Below are positions 51,994-60,820 of a DNA stretch of 64,000 bases, one piece after another. Origin of the DNA: Nonomuraea muscovyensis. GTDB taxonomy: Bacteria; Actinomycetota; Actinomycetes; Streptosporangiales; Streptosporangiaceae. The notes under the pieces are model-generated. The model did not search any database and was not told where the DNA came from. It worked only from the letters and a program-made list of their open reading frames with translations. The position numbers and the translations under genes are program-made. Where the stretch lies: NCBI RefSeq assembly GCF_014207745.1, contig NZ_JACHJB010000002.1, positions 868,001-932,000 on the forward strand, read 5' to 3'. Position 1 is the first letter of the stretch. Each line of letters starts with the position of its first letter.

Positions 51994-52266
51994 CGGTCGA
52001 CTTATCCTCGGTCCTCCATCGGCCCTTATCGCGATGGAGGTGGCCCCTGGGCATGACACCGTTCCCGTTACGTGCCGGCGCGGGCCGGCCGCACCGTTCT
52101 TCACATGTGCAAGGACACGGTCGACGCTACCCTTACACCCGTAAGACTGCGAGGGCGCTGCTGGAGGAGGCCCAGGTGAAGCGGCGTCAACCTTCTGCGG
52201 TAGTCGATGTCAGTCGAAGGTTGAACGTACGCATGCGGGGCGCGGGTTGGCACCCTCTGGTGATCG
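51994..52266. other. Intergenic, no gene seen
   Basis: 270 bp between the arginase end and the kinase-like fragment; no recognisable feature. Confidence 0.35.
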
Positions 52267-52486
52267 GTGGCGCCGTCCCTGTTCCGGCGGTTTCCCGCCG
52301 TGGTCAACCTGCCGCTGGCGGCCCCGTTCGCGGTGCTGGTGGTGTCTTCACTGGCCGCGCTCGCCTACCACCAGCTCGGATACCACTACGGGCAGAACAG
52401 CATGGGGCCGCTGTCGGCGCTCTACACGGTGGCCGTGCACCGTTCGGCCGCCGTCAGCATCGGAACGAAGATCCGCGCTAGTGGGC
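52267..52486 (+). pseudogene. Membrane-domain fragment, perhaps of a histidine kinase
   Basis: FRRFPAVVNLPLAAPFAVLVVSSLAALAY followed by GPLSALYTVAVHRSAAVSIG resembles the N-terminal membrane segments of actinobacterial NarL-type sensor kinases. It breaks off near CTAGTG at 52486, just before the integrase gene. Confidence 0.42.
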
Positions 52487-52571
52487 CGTGGCGGCTGACG
52501 TTGGCGTGACCTTTCGTTCCGATGCGTCTGGGGCGTTGCTGGAGCAGGGCAGGTGTCGGTTCTGGGCGAGG

Positions 52572-53489
52572 TCAACGCCAGTCACGGCGTCGTCGTGCCG
52601 CCCGGATCTCGGTGTCGGCGACCTTGTCGTCCAAGAGCGTGTAGAGCTGGGTGGTCTCGGCGTTGGCGTGGCCGAGGCGTCGGCGGACGGCTTCGAGGGA
52701 GACGCCGGCGTTGATGAGTTCGGTGGCGTGGGCGTGGCGGAGCTGGTGGATGTCGATCTCGACGTCGGCCTGCTGGCAGTAGCTGTTCCAGCGGTGGTGG
52801 GCGGCGTCGTAGGACAGCGGACCGCCGGTGCCGTTGATGGAGGCGCGGAACATCGGCCCCGACGTGTATCCGGCACGGGCCAGGTACAGCTTGACCAGAG
52901 CGACGTAGCCGCGATCGTCCAGCAGTACGGTGCGTACGGTGCCGCCTCTGCCGTGGATGCGGGCGTGTTCGTCGTCTTGGCGCAGGTCGAAGTCCTCCAC
53001 ATACAGCCCGCACGATTCGGAGGCGCGGGCGCCGCAGGTGTAGGCAGTCTCGAACAGCAGCCGGTCGAGGGGGACGTCTTTTCGGGGGCGTCGCGAGCGG
53101 ATGGTGCCCAGCACCTTGGCCACGTCGGTGGCGGCGGCCGGGCGGGGCAGGGTCTTGGGGACCTTGATGGCGTCGATCTTGTCCATCGGGTTGGCGGCCA
53201 GCAGGTCGTGGCGCACCGCCCACGTGCAGAAGGAGGCGACCGCGGCGCGTTTGCGTTTGCGGCTGGCGGCCGCCAGGTCGGCGACGTCGGTCAGGTAGGC
53301 GCGGACCGTCGCGGCGGTGAGTTCGCCGATCGGTTCGCCGGCATGGGCGGCGAAATGGAGCAGGTTTCCACGGTAGGCGCGGACGGTGTACGGGGCGGCT
53401 GCGGCGTTGCGGTGGTCGGTGAGGAAGTCGTCCAGGTGCGCCGCGAGCGGGTGGTGGTGTCCGAGCCGTTCGGCGATGACTGGATCCAT
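52572..53489 (-). CDS. Tyrosine recombinase (XerC/D-like)
   Basis: A 305-residue site-specific recombinase. N-terminal SAM-like domain (residues ~15-95, LDDFLTDHRNAAAAPYTVRAYRGNLLHF); catalytic domain with Arg in CGARASE, HQLRHAH (His and Arg), LGHAN (His) and nucleophile Tyr in TTQLYTLL. All five key residues are present, so it should be active. It lies at the edge of a kinase fragment and may have mediated integration; I find no obvious att repeats or tRNA gene beside it. Confidence 0.9.
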   Translation of the reverse strand: MDPVIAERLGHHHPLAAHLDDFLTDHRNAAAAPYTVRAYRGNLLHFAAHAGEPIGELTAATVRAYLTDVADLAAASRKRKRAAVASFCTWAVRHDLLAANPMDKIDAIKVPKTLPRPAAATDVAKVLGTIRSRRPRKDVPLDRLLFETAYTCGARASESCGLYVEDFDLRQDDEHARIHGRGGTVRTVLLDDRGYVALVKLYLARAGYTSGPMFRASINGTGGPLSYDAAHHRWNSYCQQADVEIDIHQLRHAHATELINAGVSLEAVRRRLGHANAETTQLYTLLDDKVADTEIRAARRRRDWR

Positions 53490-53654
53490 GTGTGCACCCG
53501 CCTCGTTCCCTTAGTTGCCAGATAACCGGGAGACGAGCCGCCCGCGCTCGGTTGCTGCCGCCCAGGTCGCGTCCCGCTCTCGGGACCTGCCTTGCCGGAT
53601 GAACAGTTGTCACGCGACCTGTCGGGGAGCCGGTCTACTTTTCGGAGCTCCCGC

Positions 53655-54239
53655 TCACGTGCGGATCGTGGTGGTGATCAGGGTTTCGAGCTGGGCTGCG
53701 ACGGCGTCGAGGGGGGCGATGTCGCGTTTGGCGCGGCACATCGCGACGGTTCCCTCCACGGCGGCGACGATCAGGGTCGCGAGCTGGGCGGCCTGCCCAG
53801 TTGGTACGCCGTGGTCGTGGAGGGAGCCAGCGAGCAGGTTCTCCCAGGCGGTGAAGACGTCAGCGCCGGCGTTGATCGCTTCGGGGTCGGTGTCGGCGGG
53901 AGGTTCCTCGACGGCGACGGCCAGGACGGGGCAGCCGGCAGTGAAGTCGCTGTCGAACACGATCTGGCGCCATAGCGCGAGGAAGGCACGCAGCCCGGCG
54001 ATCGGCCCGGCCTGCAGTTCGCGGCTCAGCGAGCGTGAGACGAGGTCGCCGGCGTAGCGGACGGCTTCGGCGGCGAGTTGCTGCTTGCCGCGCGGGAAGT
54101 AGTGGTAGGTCGAGCCGAGCGGGGCGCCGGAGTGGGTGGCCAGGTCGCGGACGGTGCTTCCGGCCAGTCCGCGGCGGCGGATCAGGTCGGCGGCGCCCAT
54201 GATGATCCGCTCTCGTGTCTGCGGCTCGTGCCGTGGCAT
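53655..54239 (-). CDS. TetR family transcriptional regulator
   Basis: A 194-residue repressor of the LmrA/YxaF-like type: HTH at residues ~8-52 (TRERIIMGAADLIRRRGLAGSTVRDLATHSGAPLGSTYHYFPRGKQQL) and a TetR_C_LmrA-like domain containing GCPVLAVAVE. Upstream, in the gap to the divergent catabolic operon, are a 22-bp perfect palindrome and a half-site, its likely operators. Confidence 0.92.
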   Translation of the reverse strand: MPRHEPQTRERIIMGAADLIRRRGLAGSTVRDLATHSGAPLGSTYHYFPRGKQQLAAEAVRYAGDLVSRSLSRELQAGPIAGLRAFLALWRQIVFDSDFTAGCPVLAVAVEEPPADTDPEAINAGADVFTAWENLLAGSLHDHGVPTGQAAQLATLIVAAVEGTVAMCRAKRDIAPLDAVAAQLETLITTTIRT

Positions 54240-54261
54240 CTGACGTCCCCCTTTGTTTATG

Positions 54262-54311
54262 ACGCTCGTTATAGAGTACCGTGAACTGTGGTTATAACGA
54301 TCGTTATAACC
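54262..54311. promoter_or_regulatory. TetR operators in the divergent promoter
   Basis: 54290-54311 is a perfect 22-bp palindrome, GGTTATAACGA and its complement. A second, partial copy, GCTCGTTATAGAG, lies at 54263-54275. AT-rich in a GC-rich setting; the sites flank the likely promoters of both divergent units. Confidence 0.8.
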
Positions 54312-54353
54312 GCGGGAGGGGCATGTCTCCCGAAGATGACCGGAGGTTGCGTT

Positions 54354-55007
54354 ATGCCGATGATCAGGCTCACCGTCCCGGCCAAAGCGTTGACGGCCGA
54401 GGGCCGCGACGGCGTTCAGGCCGAGCTGGCGCGGGTGTTGCTGTGCTGGGAGGGCGCGCCGGACACGGCGTTCTTCCGCGCCCAGGCGTGGAGCTACCTG
54501 CTGGAGCTGCCCGAGGGCGCCCAGGTCACAGCCGAGGACGGTCAGCCGCGTATTCTCGCCGAGGTCACGGTCCCGGCGGGCGCGCTGTCGGAGCGGCGCA
54601 AGAGCGGCCTGGTGGAGGACGTCACCAAGGTGATTCTGGCCGCAGCGGGGTTGGGCCAGTCCGAGGCCCTGCGGGTGTGGGTGCTGATCCACGAGCAGGC
54701 GGACGGAACCTGGGGTGCCGGCGGATCGGTGATCCGGTACGCGGACCTCAAAGCGCTGGCCGCGGGCGGGGCCGATGCGTGGGTTGACCTACGTCGAACG
54801 GCGGCGGGTCGAGTGGCGGGAGGCTCCGGATCCGCAGCTGGGCTCCGACCGGGAGGCGATCGTGGCACCGGTCGCGGCCACACCGTGCGATGTCGATTCG
54901 GCGATCCTGGCCGGGCACGGTCCGATAGAGCCGCCGTTCCCGATCGGCCACGAGTGCGTGGCCCGGGTCGTCGAGGTCGGAGACGCCGCAGGTGTGACGC
55001 CCGGTGA
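54354..55007 (+). CDS. Tautomerase family protein with overlapping C-terminus
   Basis: Residues 1-125 resemble 4-oxalocrotonate tautomerase/MIF-fold proteins: after Met removal the N-terminus is Pro (PMIRLTVPAKALT), the usual catalytic base, and the second repeat ends in ADGTWGAGGSVIRYADL. A strong site (CGGAGG) precedes the ATG. From 54775 the frame overlaps the alcohol dehydrogenase gene and reads Gly/Arg-rich sequence to 55007. The domain probably once ended near 54770, so the tail may be a by-product of an indel. It would isomerise an enol or unsaturated keto acid. Confidence 0.78.
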   Translation: MPMIRLTVPAKALTAEGRDGVQAELARVLLCWEGAPDTAFFRAQAWSYLLELPEGAQVTAEDGQPRILAEVTVPAGALSERRKSGLVEDVTKVILAAAGLGQSEALRVWVLIHEQADGTWGAGGSVIRYADLKALAAGGADAWVDLRRTAAGRVAGGSGSAAGLRPGGDRGTGRGHTVRCRFGDPGRARSDRAAVPDRPRVRGPGRRGRRRRRCDAR

Positions 55008-55788
55008 TCTCGTCGTGGTCCCCTGGTCGATCTCCTGCGGCCGGTGCGACCACTGCTCGGCCGGGTTGACCGCGCACTGCTCGGCGGTCCCGCACATGGC
55101 GATGTACGGCGCGCCGATCGGCGGCGCGTGGGGCGGCCTGTTCTCCGACCTGGTGCGCGTTCCATACGCGGACACGATGCTGGTGCCGCTGCCGGCCGGG
55201 CTGGACCCGGTCGCGATGGCCTCGGCCAGCGACAACTGGTCCCTGGCCTACCGCCTGGTCGCACCGCATCTCCAGGCCCGCCCGCACTCCCGGGTGCTGG
55301 TGATCGCCCGCGGCAGCATCGGCCTGTACGTCTGTGACATCGCCCGCGCGCTCGGCGCCGCCGACGTCCTGTACGTCGACCCGGATCCGGCGCACCGCGA
55401 GATCGCCGAAAGCTACGGCGCCCGGACGGCCGAGGCGATCGAACCGGTCCACCACGGCTTCGAGCTGGCGGTGGAGGCCACCGGACGGGTCGACCAGCTC
55501 ACGCTCGCCCTGCGCTGCCTGGTGCCGGAGGGCATGTGCGAGAGCGCAGGCAACCACTTCCGCCCCGGTGAGCTGCCCCTGCTCGACATGTACCTGACCG
55601 GTGTGACGTTGCGGATCGCCCGCGACAACGTCCGCACCCACATCCCCGACGCGCTCGGCCTGGCCGCCAGCGGCCTGGTCGCCCCGGCCCGTGTCGTGTC
55701 CACCGTCCTGGACTGGGAGCAGCTCCCCCAAGCGCTCCCCGAACGCCACCTCAAACCCGTCTTCGTCCGCGACCTTCCCCAGGAGTGA
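54775..55788 (+). CDS. Zinc-dependent alcohol dehydrogenase (MDR)
   Basis: A 337-residue medium-chain dehydrogenase: GHECVARVVEVGD near residue 58 (catalytic zinc Glu region), structural zinc Cys set in CGRCDHCSAGLTAHC near 85, and a Rossmann region (VLVIARGSIGLYVCDIARALGA) in which the usual GxGxxG is altered to RGSIG. A second dehydrogenase of similar design lies two genes downstream. It would oxidise an alcohol or reduce an aldehyde in the same pathway. Its ATG lies inside the preceding reading frame. Confidence 0.85.
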   Translation: MRGLTYVERRRVEWREAPDPQLGSDREAIVAPVAATPCDVDSAILAGHGPIEPPFPIGHECVARVVEVGDAAGVTPGDLVVVPWSISCGRCDHCSAGLTAHCSAVPHMAMYGAPIGGAWGGLFSDLVRVPYADTMLVPLPAGLDPVAMASASDNWSLAYRLVAPHLQARPHSRVLVIARGSIGLYVCDIARALGAADVLYVDPDPAHREIAESYGARTAEAIEPVHHGFELAVEATGRVDQLTLALRCLVPEGMCESAGNHFRPGELPLLDMYLTGVTLRIARDNVRTHIPDALGLAASGLVAPARVVSTVLDWEQLPQALPERHLKPVFVRDLPQE

Positions 55789-55792
55789 ACTG

Positions 55793-56458
55793 TTGTCCCC
55801 GCTGGACCCCCCTTCCGCCACCGACGCGCTGCACGACCGTCGAACAGCGATCGCCGCGCTCGGCGCCGACCTGCGGGCCCTGGTGGAGGCCGCCGTCCGC
55901 ACCGGCGCACCGGACGAGGTCCTGCTGCTCGCCGCAAAGGAGGCGCAGCATCTGACCGCGCTGCTGACGGTCCGGCCACGCGGCCGGGCCGAGGTGCCCG
56001 AGGTGGATGTGTTCCCCGGCGGAATCCGCATGTACAGCCCGGTCACCGGGGCCGGAAGTCCGCTCGCACCACCCCTGCAAATCGAGACGGTCGATGATGG
56101 GGCCGTTGTGGGAACCTGCACGCTCGGCGTCGCCCACGAGGGCCCACCCGGCTACGGGCACGGCGGTGTCAGCGCCCTGCTGTTGGACGAGGTCATGGGC
56201 TGGGCCTGCAGCTACGCCGGGCAGCCGGGCATGACCATCGAACTGAATCTGAGCTACAAGCGGCCGGTCGTGCTGGAGACCCCGCTGCGGGTGACCGCCC
56301 GCGTCACCGAACGCCACGGCCGCACAAATCTCGTACACGGCACGATCGCCACCACTGCGGCGCCGCGCACCGTCCTGGTGGAAGCCGAAGCGGTCTTCTT
56401 CGCCCCAGCGCCCGACCAGGCACGCGCGTTGTTCCCCAGCCTGCGGGACCCCGCATGA
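55793..56458 (+). CDS. PaaI-type thioesterase
   Basis: A 221-residue hotdog-fold protein with the 4HBT signature GPPGYGHGGVSALLLDEVMGWACSY near residue 118 and IELNLSYKRPV after it; the first ~95 residues are an extra helical region. It would hydrolyse an acyl-CoA. The start is a TTG with AGGAG 7 nt upstream, 5 bp after the stop of the dehydrogenase. It overlaps the next gene by 4 bp (ATGA). Confidence 0.84.
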   Translation: MSPLDPPSATDALHDRRTAIAALGADLRALVEAAVRTGAPDEVLLLAAKEAQHLTALLTVRPRGRAEVPEVDVFPGGIRMYSPVTGAGSPLAPPLQIETVDDGAVVGTCTLGVAHEGPPGYGHGGVSALLLDEVMGWACSYAGQPGMTIELNLSYKRPVVLETPLRVTARVTERHGRTNLVHGTIATTAAPRTVLVEAEAVFFAPAPDQARALFPSLRDPA

Positions 56459-57561
56459 AAGAGTTGATTTTCGTGCGGAGCGGGCGCCTGGACTGGCGGA
56501 AACGACCCGAGCCCGTCCTGGCCGAGCACAGTGACGCGATCGTCCGGCCGTTCTTGGCCGGACGCTGCGACGGTGACACCCTGCCGATCCACCAGCCGGT
56601 CTCCCGGGCGCTCCAGGCCGGAATGGCTCTGGGGCTGGTCGACCCGGTCGTCGGCGCCATCTGCGGGAAGGTCCCCTTCCGCGGGCCGTTTGCGATCGGC
56701 CATGAATGCGTGGCCGAGGTCGTCGCCGTCGGACCCGGCGTGAGGCAGGTCCGCATCGGCCAGACGGTGGTGGTGCCGTGGGCGATCTCCTGCGGGGCCT
56801 GCCCACAGTGCCGCCGCGGCCTCACCTCCAAGTGCGCCACCATGGCCACCACCATGTCCGACGGGACGCTGGCCGCTTACGGCTTCGGGCCCTCCAGCGG
56901 CCCCTGGGGCGGCATGATCACCGACCGGATCCGCGTCCCGCACGCCGACCACATGCTCGTCCCCGTCCCCGACGACATCCCGCCCCTGCGGGTCGCCGCC
57001 GCCAGCGACAACCTCGCCGACGCCTGGCGCGCCGTGGTGGCGCCGCTGACCGAACGCGACGGCGGCTCCGTGCTCGTCCTGGGCGGCGGAGCCAAGAGCA
57101 TCGGCCTGTACGCCGCCGGTCTGGCCGCCGCTCACGGGGCCGCGGCCGTCCACTACCTCGACAGTGATCCCGAACGCCGCGCGATCGCCGAATCCCTCGG
57201 CGCGACCGTCATCCAGACCGTCCGCCGCGACTACGACATCGTCGTCGAGGCCACCTCCCGTGCTCCGGGGCTACGCCGAGCGATCACCTCCCTGGCGCCC
57301 GGCGGGATCTGCACGGCCGTCGGCTACTACCTGTCCACCGGCACCCGCGTCCCCCTCATGCGCATGTATGCCACCGACGCCACCCTGCGCATCGGCGTCT
57401 CCCACGCCCGCGCCGCCCTCCCCGCCCTGCTGGACTTCCTCCAGCGCACCGCGTTCCCAGCCGAACGCGTCACCACCCTGCTGGCCGACTGGGACGACGC
57501 GCCCGCCGCCTACACCGCCCGCACCACCAAGCTCGTCCTGCAACGGCCCCGGCTCACCTGA
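56455..57561 (+). CDS. Zinc-dependent alcohol dehydrogenase (MDR)
   Basis: A 368-residue paralogue of the dehydrogenase at 54775: GHECVAEVVAVGPGV near residue 82, structural zinc CGACPQCRRGLTSKC near 110, ISCGACP context and a Rossmann motif VLGGGAKSIGLYAAGLAA. The AAASDNLADAWRAV segment is shared with the first copy (ASASDNWSLAYRLV). Two related dehydrogenases in one operon suggest two successive or alternative oxidation steps. Confidence 0.88.
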   Translation: MKELIFVRSGRLDWRKRPEPVLAEHSDAIVRPFLAGRCDGDTLPIHQPVSRALQAGMALGLVDPVVGAICGKVPFRGPFAIGHECVAEVVAVGPGVRQVRIGQTVVVPWAISCGACPQCRRGLTSKCATMATTMSDGTLAAYGFGPSSGPWGGMITDRIRVPHADHMLVPVPDDIPPLRVAAASDNLADAWRAVVAPLTERDGGSVLVLGGGAKSIGLYAAGLAAAHGAAAVHYLDSDPERRAIAESLGATVIQTVRRDYDIVVEATSRAPGLRRAITSLAPGGICTAVGYYLSTGTRVPLMRMYATDATLRIGVSHARAALPALLDFLQRTAFPAERVTTLLADWDDAPAAYTARTTKLVLQRPRLT

Positions 57562-57602
57562 GCCCCGCGCCGACCGGGACACCGCAGAAGGGGAACAACA
57601 CC

Positions 57603-58070
57603 ATGACAGTGATCACCGTGAATGCCACCGCCGGGCGCCTCAGCCTGGAACAGCGCCGCACCCTGGCCCGTACCCTCACCGACGCGGTCCTGGTCCCGGA
57701 GATCGGCCAGTTCGTCGAACTCGCCCGCGTCGGCTTCCAGGTCCACTTCGTCGAACGCGCCACCGACATGATCGCCATCGGCGGCGTCCTGGCCGCCGAC
57801 TCCGGCCAGGACATCATGCACATCGACATCGCCGTCATGGACGCCGACTGGAATCCCAAGGTCCGCGCCGAGGTCATCGAGCGCGTCCTGGCCGCCATGG
57901 CCCAAGCCTGCGGAACTGACACCCCCGCCCCGACCTGGTGGGTGAACTTCCGCACCATCGACGAAGGCAGCTGGGGCTCCAGCGGGAGCGTGACCTCCAT
58001 CCACGACATGCTCAACACCGGCGTCTTCACCCCCGAACGAGCCGCAGCGATCCGTGCCGCACTCCTGTGA
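57603..58070 (+). CDS. Tautomerase-like protein lacking Pro1
   Basis: A 155-residue protein of the tautomerase superfamily by its layout (VNATAGRLSLEQRRTLARTLTDAVL, WWVNFRTIDEGSWGSSGSVTSI). The residue after Met is Thr and not Pro, so the usual catalytic base is absent; it may have another activity or act as a subunit of the Pro1-bearing protein at 54354. It ends the TetR-controlled operon. Confidence 0.76.
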   Translation: MTVITVNATAGRLSLEQRRTLARTLTDAVLVPEIGQFVELARVGFQVHFVERATDMIAIGGVLAADSGQDIMHIDIAVMDADWNPKVRAEVIERVLAAMAQACGTDTPAPTWWVNFRTIDEGSWGSSGSVTSIHDMLNTGVFTPERAAAIRAALL

Positions 58071-58214
58071 CACCGGCGCCTGCCCAGACCTGCCCGCTCA
58101 TCGTCCCGGCCGCGTCCCGGTCGCTACGAGGTCGACCGGTCGGGAGCGCGGGAGGATTCCGATGCCCGATGAGCGGAGACCACCCGGTCACCAGAGGACG
58201 ACAGCTCGCCGCCG

Positions 58215-59365
58215 GGCACGACGGCGACCTTTGTCAGGTAGATCTGACGGGCAGCACGATCGCCGAGAGGTGCTCGGCATCGAAGTGGATCTGTTGGTCG
58301 ACGGTGCGCCGCCGCACCTTGTCCAGGTCGATCTTGCCGCGGGCGAACCGGGTCAGCGGCCCGCAGTCGGCGTCCCTGGATCCGCCAGCCCATCTGGTCG
58401 GGCAGGTCGACCAGCGCGGGCCGGGACTGCATGCCCAGCAGGTGGACCAGGCCGAACACCGCGTCCGAGTAGCACCCGGTGTCGGTGACGATGACCTCGG
58501 GACGGGGGCCGCCGTCGCGGCGGAACAGCACGTCGATCATGCGCAGCGAGTCGCGGACGGTGCCGGTGACGACCTTGGCGCCCAGCCCCACCCCCTGGTC
58601 GTTGATCATGTTGAGCCAGGTCAGGCCGCGTTTGTTCCCGAAGTACTTGCGGTTGGGCCGGGTGTAGATCGAGGGGACCGGCACCACGAACCGCATCCCG
58701 TCGATCGCGGCCACCAGGCCGCCACCGAGATGTCGAAGTCGGCCAGCTTGCTCACCCCGCCGGCCGCCGAGGTGAACGCTGCCTCGAATCCCTTCACCCG
58801 GCCCATCGTCTCCAGCAGCAGTTCGGGCAGGTCCACCAGCGGCAACATCCCGGCCACCCGCTTGCGCAGGTCGATCAACGACGCTGGATCGGGCAGCGCC
58901 ACCAGCCTGGCCACGTGCAGCCGCCCCTCGGCGTCCACGCTCAGCCCGCCCTCGCCGCCCACCCGCTGCGACACGTCCCGCAGCGCCATGTGCAGCACCA
59001 GCGCGTTCTCGGCCGGCAGCGTGGCAGGGTCGGCGGGCAGCCGAAGGCCGGTCAGCACCTTGCCCTGGCCGCCATATAGGCGTCCCCGGTCAGCAATTCG
59101 GCGCGCGGGTCGCGCCGGCGTGCCGAGGCATGGGAGTGGATGTCGCGGCGCTTGAGGTGGCGGTGGAACTGGGTCAGCACGCACATGGTGCAGGCGTTCT
59201 TGTCCACGGTGCTGCCGTGCGGGCCGGGCCGGTGCACCAGCCGCTTCCACGACCCGGTCACCGGGCCGGCGTCGATGTCGGCCTCGGTGACCTTCTTCTT
59301 GCGTCCGTCCAGCAGCCGCGGCAACACCTTGGCGGCCTCGTCCAGGAGTCCCTCAACCGGCCTGC
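58215..59365 (-). pseudogene. Tn3-type transposase, middle part, frameshifted
   Basis: Minus-strand pieces in three frames: VTGSWKRLVHRPG and TVDKNACTMCVLTQFHRHLKRRDI (~59250-59065), LPDPASLIDLRKRVAGMLPLVDLPELLLETM (~58900-58790), and the DDE part MRFVVPVPSIYTRPNRKYFGNKRGLTWLNMINDQGVG (~58700-58590) with VTDTGCYSDAVFGLVHLLG. At least three frameshifts; both the N-terminal third and the C-terminus are gone. It cuts into the 3' end of the VOC gene at 59353. Confidence 0.85.
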
Positions 59366-59814
59366 CGCGGCTGCGTGAATCGCAGCATGTTGCCAGAGGG
59401 ATCGAGGAAGGCACAGTCGCGGACGCCGTCGGGCTGGTTGATCGGTTCCTGCATCACATCGGCGCCCGCGGCCTCGAGGTGCTCGAAGGTGGCGTCGCAG
59501 TTGTCGGTCACGAAGGAAAGACGACCCAGCAGGCCCGTGGCCAGCAGGTCCTCGATCGCCTGCCGGTCGGCCGGCGAGACACCCGGGTCCGCGCCGGGTG
59601 ATTCGAGGAAGATCTGCACGTCCGGCTGCGACGGCGGGCCGACGCTCACCCACCTCATCCCCTCGAATTCGACGTCATCGCGTACCTCGAAGCCGAGCAC
59701 GTCAAGGTAGAAGCCGAGCGCCTCGTCAACGTCGTGGACCGCGAGAGTGCAGGACGAGAGCTTGAGATTCAAGCCGGTCACGCTACGGACGACCGTTCGG
59801 GGGGTGTGGCTCAT
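59353..59814 (-). CDS. VOC (glyoxalase/bleomycin resistance) family protein
   Basis: A 153-residue metal-site fold protein: LSSCTLAVHDVDEALGFYLDVLGFEVRDDV, then GRLSFVTDNCDATFEHLEAAGADV and CAFLDPSGNMLRFTQP. The ATG at 59814 overlaps the sigma factor stop (TGATG), so the two are coupled. The last residues abut a Tn3 remnant and may be altered. ECF sigma factors and VOC genes are often paired. Confidence 0.86.
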   Translation of the reverse strand: MSHTPRTVVRSVTGLNLKLSSCTLAVHDVDEALGFYLDVLGFEVRDDVEFEGMRWVSVGPPSQPDVQIFLESPGADPGVSPADRQAIEDLLATGLLGRLSFVTDNCDATFEHLEAAGADVMQEPINQPDGVRDCAFLDPSGNMLRFTQPRQAG

Positions 59815-60683
59815 CACTGCTCCTTGTTGGCGCGAAGAAAGACGATGTCGAGGTCGCGGAGCCGGTCCGGGTCGGTGTCGATGGCGATGCGGGTGATCTT
59901 CCCGTCGCCGATGGTGAACGTGAAGACGGCCTTCGGCTGGCCGCGGTGCGACCAGACGGCCGCCGGAACGCCGTCGACCAGAGCCAGCCGGGCGGCCTGA
60001 GCTCGTCCGGCGAAGAAGGCCGCCACCTCGTGGCCGCCGCGGACCTCGCCGACCACGGCGTCCGGATCGAGCAGCTCGAGCAGGGCGGCGAAATCCCCGT
60101 TTCGGGAGGCGGCCAGGAAGGCGGCGACGATTTCCCGCTTCTGTGATCGCGCGGCGTCGGATGCCCCGGCCGCTCCTTGCACCCTGCGCCGGGCCCGGCT
60201 GGCGAGTTGCCGGGCCGCCGCCGGGGAGCGGTCCATGATGGACCCGATCTCGCCGAACGACACAGCGAAGACGTCGTGCAGGACGAACGCGAGCCGCTCG
60301 GCGGGAGTCAGCGTGTCCAGCACCACCATCAGCGCGACACCGACCGAATCGGCCAGCAGCGCCTCGTCCTCGGGGCCGGCCTGGCCGGTCGGGTGGATGC
60401 TCGTCGCGTGCGGGTCGGCCGGCTCGGGCGGCAACGCGCCGGCCGACTCCTCACGCCGGGCCCGGCGCGCCTCGAGCATGTTCAGGCAGACCCGGGCGAC
60501 GACCGTGGTCAGCCACCCGGCCGGATTCTCCACCTGCCCGGTGTCGGCGCGGCTGACCCGCACCCACGCCTCCTGCACCGCGTCCTCGGCCTCGCCGGGT
60601 GAGCCGAGCATTCGGTAGGCCACCGCGTGCAAGCGGCCCTGGTGCTCGGCGAACCGCTCGCTCAGCCAGTCCTGCTCGATCAT
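59814..60683 (-). CDS. ECF sigma factor with SnoaL-like C-terminal domain
   Basis: A 289-residue sigma factor: region 2 (AVAYRMLGSPGEAEDAVQEAWVRV, VARVCLNML), region 4 (LDTLTPAERLAFVLHDVFAVSFGEIGSIMDRSPAAARQLASRARRRV) and a SnoaL-like domain from residue ~175 ending in IDTDPDRLRDLDIVFL. The tail takes the place of an anti-sigma factor in ECF41 and related groups; the NPDKL-like DPDRL is present but the WLPEP linker is replaced by ALPPEP. A near match to the ECF41 promoter, TGTCACA-N16-GGTC, lies upstream, suggesting autoregulation. Operon with the VOC gene. Confidence 0.88.
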   Translation of the reverse strand: MIEQDWLSERFAEHQGRLHAVAYRMLGSPGEAEDAVQEAWVRVSRADTGQVENPAGWLTTVVARVCLNMLEARRARREESAGALPPEPADPHATSIHPTGQAGPEDEALLADSVGVALMVVLDTLTPAERLAFVLHDVFAVSFGEIGSIMDRSPAAARQLASRARRRVQGAAGASDAARSQKREIVAAFLAASRNGDFAALLELLDPDAVVGEVRGGHEVAAFFAGRAQAARLALVDGVPAAVWSHRGQPKAVFTFTIGDGKITRIAIDTDPDRLRDLDIVFLRANKEQ

Positions 60684-60720
60684 CTGTCACATTCCTCCGT
60701 CACGGCCTGTCATACCAATT

Positions 60721-60770
60721 GACCGGCGAACCCACGCCGATGTGACATCCGGGCCCGGCCCGGATGTCAC
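60721..60770. promoter_or_regulatory. Sigma-factor promoter and palindrome
   Basis: Minus strand: TGTCACA (60747-60741), 16 bp, GGTC (60724-60721), 38 bp before the sigma gene. The -35 box is one arm of a perfect inverted repeat, GTGACATCCGGGC-CCG-GCCCGGATGTCAC (60742-60770). The region lies between the sigma operon and a divergent VOC gene and could serve both. Confidence 0.62.
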
Positions 60771-60820
60771 GCCTGCCGGTTCAGGCAGCGCACACACCTC
60801 GAGAACAACGGAGACAAGGC

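Noticed and set aside
52486..53654. tRNA-type attachment site for the tyrosine recombinase
   Set aside because: No tRNA cloverleaf or long direct repeat was seen on either side.
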